DNA of 64,000 nt from Bacillus_AB infantis_B. Its GTDB lineage: Bacteria; Bacillota; Bacilli; Bacillales; Cytobacillaceae. Below the pieces are notes generated by a model that was not told the origin of the DNA, ran no database searches, and worked only from the letters and a program-made list of their open reading frames with translations. The DNA is taken from positions 62,001 to 126,000 of the forward strand of contig NZ_VTER01000012.1 of assembly GCF_008180445.1 (NCBI RefSeq), read 5' to 3'. Shown one piece after another: positions 59,915 through 64,000 of this stretch. The translations under genes were made by a program, and so were the position numbers. Each line of letters begins with the position of its first letter. Position 1 is the first letter of the stretch.

Positions 59915-60075
59915 GTAAACCACTCTCCATCTATGTAATGCAAGGAGGCACGCGCTGACGGCGTCCACCCTGTTCCTTAAAAAGCAAAATTGCACCATAA
60001 AGGCGTCTGCAGAAATTATATCATAATGAGGCGGCTGATTTCCGCTAGGCCAAGCACCCTTACGATATTTCACTC

Positions 60076-60110
60076 CAAAAGAAAGCCCCGATTCCAACTG
60101 GACCGGGGCA
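60076..60110 (-). terminator. Terminator after mnmA
   Basis: GCCCCG (60085-60090) / CGGGGC (60104-60109), T-rich TTTCTTTT on the minus strand. Confidence 0.8.
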
Positions 60111-60114
60111 CTGC

Positions 60115-61227
60115 TCAGCCGACATATGTCAGCATTTGTTCATTGTTGAATACGCGGTCGATTGTTCCGCCTCCAAGGCAGACTTCGCCATCATAAAACA
60201 CGACAGCCTGGCCAGGTGTAACAGCTCTGATAGGCGAATGGAAGGTTACCTTTGCCTGTCCATTCTCAAGCAGTGTGACTGTTACTGAATTATCCGGCTG
60301 GCGGTATCTGAATTTTGCTGTGCACTCGAAAGTTTCGCCCGGTGCTTTTGAAACCCAGCTGACCTTGTCAGCAATGATGGAATCAGAATAGAGCTTTTCA
60401 TTGTCGAAGCCCTGGCCAACGTATAAAACATTGCGCTTCAGGTCCTTCCCGATAACAAACCAGGGATCGCCTGCACCGCCGATGCCAAGTCCATGGCGCT
60501 GGCCGATTGTATAATACATCAAGCCGTCATGTCTCCCTACCGTTTCGCCTTCCATTGTTTCCATGCTGCCGGGCTGTGCAGGCAGATAGTTGCCAAGGAA
60601 CTCTTTGAAATTGCGTTCGCCAATAAAGCAGATTCCTGTACTGTCCTTTTTTGCAGCTGTGGCAAGACCGGCCTTCTTGGCGATTTCCCTTACCTCGGAT
60701 TTCTCTATGCTGCCGATCGGGAACATGACCTTGGAAAGCTGCTCTTCAGTGAGCTGGTTCAGGAAGTAAGTCTGATCTTTATTTTCATCAAGTCCGCGCA
60801 GCATCTTCACGCCATTTTCCCCATGTTCCACTCTCGCATAATGCCCTGTTGCGAGGTAATCTGCGCCAAGGCTCATCGCGTGCTCAAGAAACGCTTTGAA
60901 TTTAATTTCCTTATTGCACATCACATCAGGATTTGGCGTGCGGCCTGCTTTATATTCATCAAGAAAATACGTAAATACTTTATCCCAATACTGTTTTTCG
61001 AAATTAACAGCATAATAAGGGATGCCAATCTGGTTGCAGACCCTGATGACATCTTCATAGTCTTCTGTTGCGGTACAGACGCCGTTCTCGTCCGTATCGT
61101 CCCAGTTTTTCATAAAAATGCCGATCACATCATAGCCCTGCTCTTTAAGAAGCAGTGCGGCCACAGATGAATCGACACCTCCTGACATTCCGACGACTAC
61201 CCGGGTATCTTTAGGGGATTTTGCCAT
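60115..61227 (-). CDS. mnmA: tRNA-specific 2-thiouridylase MnmA
   Basis: 370 residues. PP-loop VVVGMSGGVDSSVAALLL near residue 10, first catalytic Cys in NPDVMCNKEIKF near 100, second in STGICFIGERNFKEFL near 200. It thiolates U34 of Lys, Glu and Gln tRNAs. ATG 61227 follows AGAGGTGAGG; a GTG three codons upstream overlaps that site. It lies 90 bp after iscS, its likely sulfur donor. Confidence 0.97.
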   Translation of the reverse strand: MAKSPKDTRVVVGMSGGVDSSVAALLLKEQGYDVIGIFMKNWDDTDENGVCTATEDYEDVIRVCNQIGIPYYAVNFEKQYWDKVFTYFLDEYKAGRTPNPDVMCNKEIKFKAFLEHAMSLGADYLATGHYARVEHGENGVKMLRGLDENKDQTYFLNQLTEEQLSKVMFPIGSIEKSEVREIAKKAGLATAAKKDSTGICFIGERNFKEFLGNYLPAQPGSMETMEGETVGRHDGLMYYTIGQRHGLGIGGAGDPWFVIGKDLKRNVLYVGQGFDNEKLYSDSIIADKVSWVSKAPGETFECTAKFRYRQPDNSVTVTLLENGQAKVTFHSPIRAVTPGQAVVFYDGEVCLGGGTIDRVFNNEQMLTYVG

Positions 61228-61317
61228 CTTCCTCACCTCTCTTGTGTTTCGGCTTTTATCGTAAAGGGCAGAAATATTTCCTTCTCCCCTTTGGCTGCTG
61301 CAAATATGACAGAGAGC

Positions 61318-62460
61318 TTATTTCCTAAGCCTCTGGATGATTTTTGCGGTTTCTTCCCCGGCTTTTGCAATCTGCTCCACGGAATTTGTAAATCCGAAGC
61401 TGAAGCGGATCGAATTGGCCAGCCGTCCGGAATTCTTTCCAAACATGGCTACAAGGACATGCGACGGATCAATCGATCCTGCTGTGCAGGCTGAGCCGCT
61501 TGATGCGGCAATTCCTGCCAGATCGAGATTAACGAGCATGCTTTCGACGTTAGTTCCGGGAAAGCTTAAGTTTAAAACATGGGGGAGCGTGTTATCAAGT
61601 AATCCGTTCGGGCAGAATTCCACACCGGCTTCCTCAAGCTTTGACATGAACACCCGCTTGAATTCACGGTATTTCCGGACATTTTCCTCCCTGTTTTCGG
61701 AGGCAATGCTGACAGCTTCCTGAAAACCGGCTATAGAAGCAACATTCTCCGTGCCTGCACGGCGCTTCCTTTCCTGTTCCCCGCCATACATCCTCGGTGA
61801 AAAAAGCTTTGCAGCCTTGTTTTTATAAAGGAAGCCGATCCCTTTTGGCCCATTGATTTTGTGGGCCGATACTGAAAGGAAATCCACATTCAGTTCACTT
61901 ACATCCAGTTTTTCCAGCCCGTATGCCTGGACAGCATCAGTATGGAAATAGGCAGGATGATCCTTCAGAAGGGCACCAATTTCCCTGATCGGCTGGATGG
62001 TCCCGACCTCGTTATTGCCGTACATGATTGTCACGAGAATCGTGTCATCCCTCAGCGCTTTCCGGACATCTTCCACTTTTACAATCCCGGTTTCACCTAC
62101 AGGGAGATAAGTGACTTCAAAGCCCTGCTGTTCAAGCTGCCTGCAGGTATGGAGCACTGCATGGTGTTCAATCTCAGTTGTTATGATATGCCCTCCGTCC
62201 GGGCGGCCTGCAGCAGTTCCAAGGATTGCCAGGTTATCAGCTTCTGTGCCCCCGCTCGTGAAGATGATATCAGTTGCATGCGCACCGATGCTCCTGGCAA
62301 GGGATTCCCTTGCTTCATCGACAATATTCCGTGCACTTCTGCCATAAAAATGGATGCTCGACGGGTTCCCGAAATCTGACTGCATTACTTCAAGCATCCG
62401 CTCAATGACGCGCGGATGCATGGGAGAGGTTGCAGCATGATCAATATAAATTCTATCCAA
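61318..62460 (-). CDS. iscS: Cysteine desulfurase (IscS/YrvO)
   Basis: 380 residues, class V aminotransferase fold. PLP lysine in SVSAHKINGPKGIGFLY near 203, and the persulfide Cys in SSGSACTAGSIDPSH near 325. In B. subtilis YrvO passes sulfur to MnmA for tRNA thiolation. TTG 62460 is preferred: AGAAGGTGAATGGA precedes it and homologs begin near RIYLDHAATSP. It lies between cymR and mnmA, the conserved order. Confidence 0.95.
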   Translation of the reverse strand: MDRIYIDHAATSPMHPRVIERMLEVMQSDFGNPSSIHFYGRSARNIVDEARESLARSIGAHATDIIFTSGGTEADNLAILGTAAGRPDGGHIITTEIEHHAVLHTCRQLEQQGFEVTYLPVGETGIVKVEDVRKALRDDTILVTIMYGNNEVGTIQPIREIGALLKDHPAYFHTDAVQAYGLEKLDVSELNVDFLSVSAHKINGPKGIGFLYKNKAAKLFSPRMYGGEQERKRRAGTENVASIAGFQEAVSIASENREENVRKYREFKRVFMSKLEEAGVEFCPNGLLDNTLPHVLNLSFPGTNVESMLVNLDLAGIAASSGSACTAGSIDPSHVLVAMFGKNSGRLANSIRFSFGFTNSVEQIAKAGEETAKIIQRLRK

Positions 62461-62554
62461 TCCATTCACCTTCTAATTGAATTCCTTTTATACAGCTATG
62501 CCCAGCTGTGTGTTTTTTAAAATCCAGCCCGCTGGCAAAAAGCTGGTGCCGGGA

Positions 62555-62974
62555 CTAAATATAAAACATATAAGCATCAGATTCGCCGCTGTCCGTATGG
62601 TTTGCCAGATCCTCCAGCGTCGTGCTGTCCAGCACTTCCTTGACAGCATCCCTGATCCTCATCCAAAGCTCTCTTTTCGCAGGCTCTTCGTCTTCAATGC
62701 CTTCGACAGGACTGATCGGCCCTTCAAGCACCCTGATGATATCGCCTGAAGTGATATCGGCAGGCTCATGGCCAAGCACATATCCGCCATAGGCACCCCG
62801 AATGCTTCTGACAAGTCCGGCGTTGCGAAGCGGAGCAATCAGCTGCTCCAGATAGTGCTCGGAAAGATCATTTGTCTGGGCGATAGATTTCAAGGAGATC
62901 GGCCCTTCTCCATGTTTTTTAGCCAATTCAATCATAATAGTCAAGCCATAGCGGCCTTTAGTGGAAATTTTCAT
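62555..62974 (-). CDS. cymR: Cysteine metabolism repressor CymR (Rrf2 family)
   Basis: 139 residues. Winged-helix start MKISTKGRYGLTIMIELAKK and the recognition region LSEHYLEQLIAPLRNAGLVR. It lacks the three clustered cysteines of IscR, as CymR does. It represses cysteine-uptake and synthesis genes together with CysK. Its GGYVLG turn and tail are typical. It overlaps the YczE-like gene by 4 bp. A possible target is the dyad before yrrT. Confidence 0.95.
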   Translation of the reverse strand: MKISTKGRYGLTIMIELAKKHGEGPISLKSIAQTNDLSEHYLEQLIAPLRNAGLVRSIRGAYGGYVLGHEPADITSGDIIRVLEGPISPVEGIEDEEPAKRELWMRIRDAVKEVLDSTTLEDLANHTDSGESDAYMFYI

Positions 62975-63663
62975 GAACTTGCACCTCGATCTTGTTCTTT
63001 TAATGAAGGAGCACTTATGCCTCCCTTTTTGCTGATCAGCTTTTCAAGCCATTTATCTGTCAAAGTCTGGCATTGCGGCAGGGCAAGCCCCACCAGCGGC
63101 CCGATGACGAGCGTATAAAGAATCGTCGCCCAGAAAATCGGTCCGCCGAGCAGCCAGCCTGCAGCCAGGACCAGCAGCTCCATAGCACCGCGGACATCGC
63201 GGATCTTCCGGCCTGTCTTGGCTGCCAGGGCAATCATCAAGCTGTCACGGGGCCCTGCCCCGAATTGGGCGGAGATATAAAGCCCCATTCCATAAGCATT
63301 AATAATGATGCCAGCGACAAGCATGACTATTTTTCCAGCCAGGCTGCCGGGAGTCTGCATGAAAGGCAGCATCATGTAAAAATCAATGAACACTCCGATT
63401 AAAAACATATTCAGAAAAGCCCCAAACTGGGGAATCTCCCCTGAAAGCAAGGCAGCGGCCGTCAGAATGACGAGCCCTACAATGATTGACCAGCTTCCAA
63501 TCGTCAGGCCTGCCTGATAGAAAAGGCCGACATGGAGGACATCCCAGGGTGTTGCCCCAAGCTCGGCCTTTATAAGGAGCACGATGCCAAGGGCCATAAC
63601 GAGAAGGCCTGAAAAAAACACTGCAAAACGGGGCCCTGTCTGCCCTTTTCTTTTCCTTATCAT
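62971..63663 (-). CDS. YczE/YyaS/YitT family integral membrane protein
   Basis: 230 residues with five to six hydrophobic helices. KAELGATPWDVLHVGLFYQAGLTIG in outline near 27-50 and FGAGPRDSLMIAL near 135 are the typical YczE-type repeats. Function unknown (transporter-like). Its stop overlaps the cymR start by 4 bp, so it is translated together with cymR, which differs from B. subtilis, where cymR is the first gene after rarA. Weak GGGAG upstream of ATG 63663. Confidence 0.82.
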   Translation of the reverse strand: MIRKRKGQTGPRFAVFFSGLLVMALGIVLLIKAELGATPWDVLHVGLFYQAGLTIGSWSIIVGLVILTAAALLSGEIPQFGAFLNMFLIGVFIDFYMMLPFMQTPGSLAGKIVMLVAGIIINAYGMGLYISAQFGAGPRDSLMIALAAKTGRKIRDVRGAMELLVLAAGWLLGGPIFWATILYTLVIGPLVGLALPQCQTLTDKWLEKLISKKGGISAPSLKEQDRGASS

Positions 63664-63909
63664 TGGTTTCTTCTGCTCCCTGTGCCAGAATGGCTTTTAT
63701 ATTAAATTTTACCAAAATGCTTAGTAATTATATAGACTTTTGACATTATAGCATATTTTCGTGTCTTTATGCAGAAGGCGCCTGCCCTTCTGCTGCCGGC
63801 AGGAGCCTTCCTTTTTCCTTTAGAAACCCATTTGCGGTACACTAATGATAAGAATCGGATCGGGAAACCGCTCATCCGCAATCAACTACATTGGCTGGAG
63901 AGATGCATA

Positions 63910-64000
63910 ATGAATACCAAGCCGCTTGCCTTCCGCATGAGGCCTAGATCTATTGAAGATATTATCGGCCAGGAACATCTGGTCGGCGAAGGGAAAATCA
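63910..64000 (+). CDS. rarA: Replication-associated recombination protein A, N-terminal fragment
   Basis: Only 30 residues are present: MNTKPLAFRMRPRSIEDIIG then QEHLVGEGKI, the start of the RarA/MgsA AAA+ ATPase found divergent from cymR in Bacillus (yrvN). GGAGAG lies upstream of ATG 63910. The gene runs off the right edge, so Walker motifs are not visible. RarA acts at stalled replication forks. Confidence 0.9.
   Translation, partial: MNTKPLAFRMRPRSIEDIIGQEHLVGEGKI

Overview
The window looks like chromosomal core sequence from a spore-forming, low-to-moderate GC Bacillaceae bacterium. Gene content and order follow the Bacillus subtilis yqeZ-to-rarA segment, read here almost entirely on the minus strand. 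Sporulation genes (gpr, sigK, sda, yqxA, YjcZ- and YrzI-like small proteins), the comE locus, a CIRCE-controlled hrcA operon and an alanine T-box fit this. The exact genus cannot be fixed from the sequence; a Mesobacillus/Cytobacillus-like bacillus is a plausible inference.

Layout. 1-5.5 kb: yqeZ (cut by the edge), yqeY, rpsU, the plus-strand Na/Pi transporter yqeW, deoC, mtaB and rsmE. 5.6-11.7 kb: the heat-shock operon hrcA-grpE-dnaK-dnaJ-prmA-rsmE-mtaB under a perfect CIRCE element. 11.8-18.9 kb: hemW, lepA, yqxA, gpr, rpsT, holA and yqzM, with only a decayed fragment where spoIIP should be. 19-23.6 kb: comEC (frameshifted in a G8 tract), comEB, comEA and divergent comER. 23.7-28.7 kb: a tightly packed operon yqeG-yqeH-aroE-yqeI-nadD-yqeK-rsfS-yqeM (ribosome assembly, NAD and shikimate synthesis). 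28.8-35.6 kb: sda with DnaA boxes, divergent psd/pssA, an M3 peptidase, small spore-type proteins, a lipoprotein and an uninterrupted sigK. 35.6-37.1 kb: an accessory patch with a 52-bp tandem repeat, four tiny ORFs with good ribosome binding sites, and a 25-bp-arm palindrome. 37.1-41.3 kb: the methionine-to-cysteine operon yrrT-mtnN-mccA-mccB, plus yrhC and yrzA, preceded by a possible CymR operator. 41.5-50.6 kb: yrrS, pbpI, greA, udk, the tRNA wobble-uridine genes trhP2-trhP1-trmR, mltG and yrzB. 50.6-64 kb: yrrK, yrzL, alaS with its T-box, yrrI, yrzQ, yrzR, yrrD, recD2, yrrB, mnmA, iscS, cymR, a YczE-like membrane protein and the start of divergent rarA.

Functional links: IscS supplies sulfur to MnmA for tRNA thiolation, and MtaB, TrhP and TrmR also modify tRNA. 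MccA/MccB/MtnN/YrrT make cysteine, and CymR, encoded at the other end of the window, probably represses them.

No clearly new multi-gene system was found. The most unusual items are the spoIIP remnant, the homopolymer frameshift in comEC, the 52-bp hairpin-bearing tandem repeat, the cluster of micro-ORFs beside it, two families of dispersed foldback repeats, and the ribosome binding site of pbpI lying inside the greA terminator. Two undetermined bases (N) in lepA show that some single-base anomalies may be sequencing errors.
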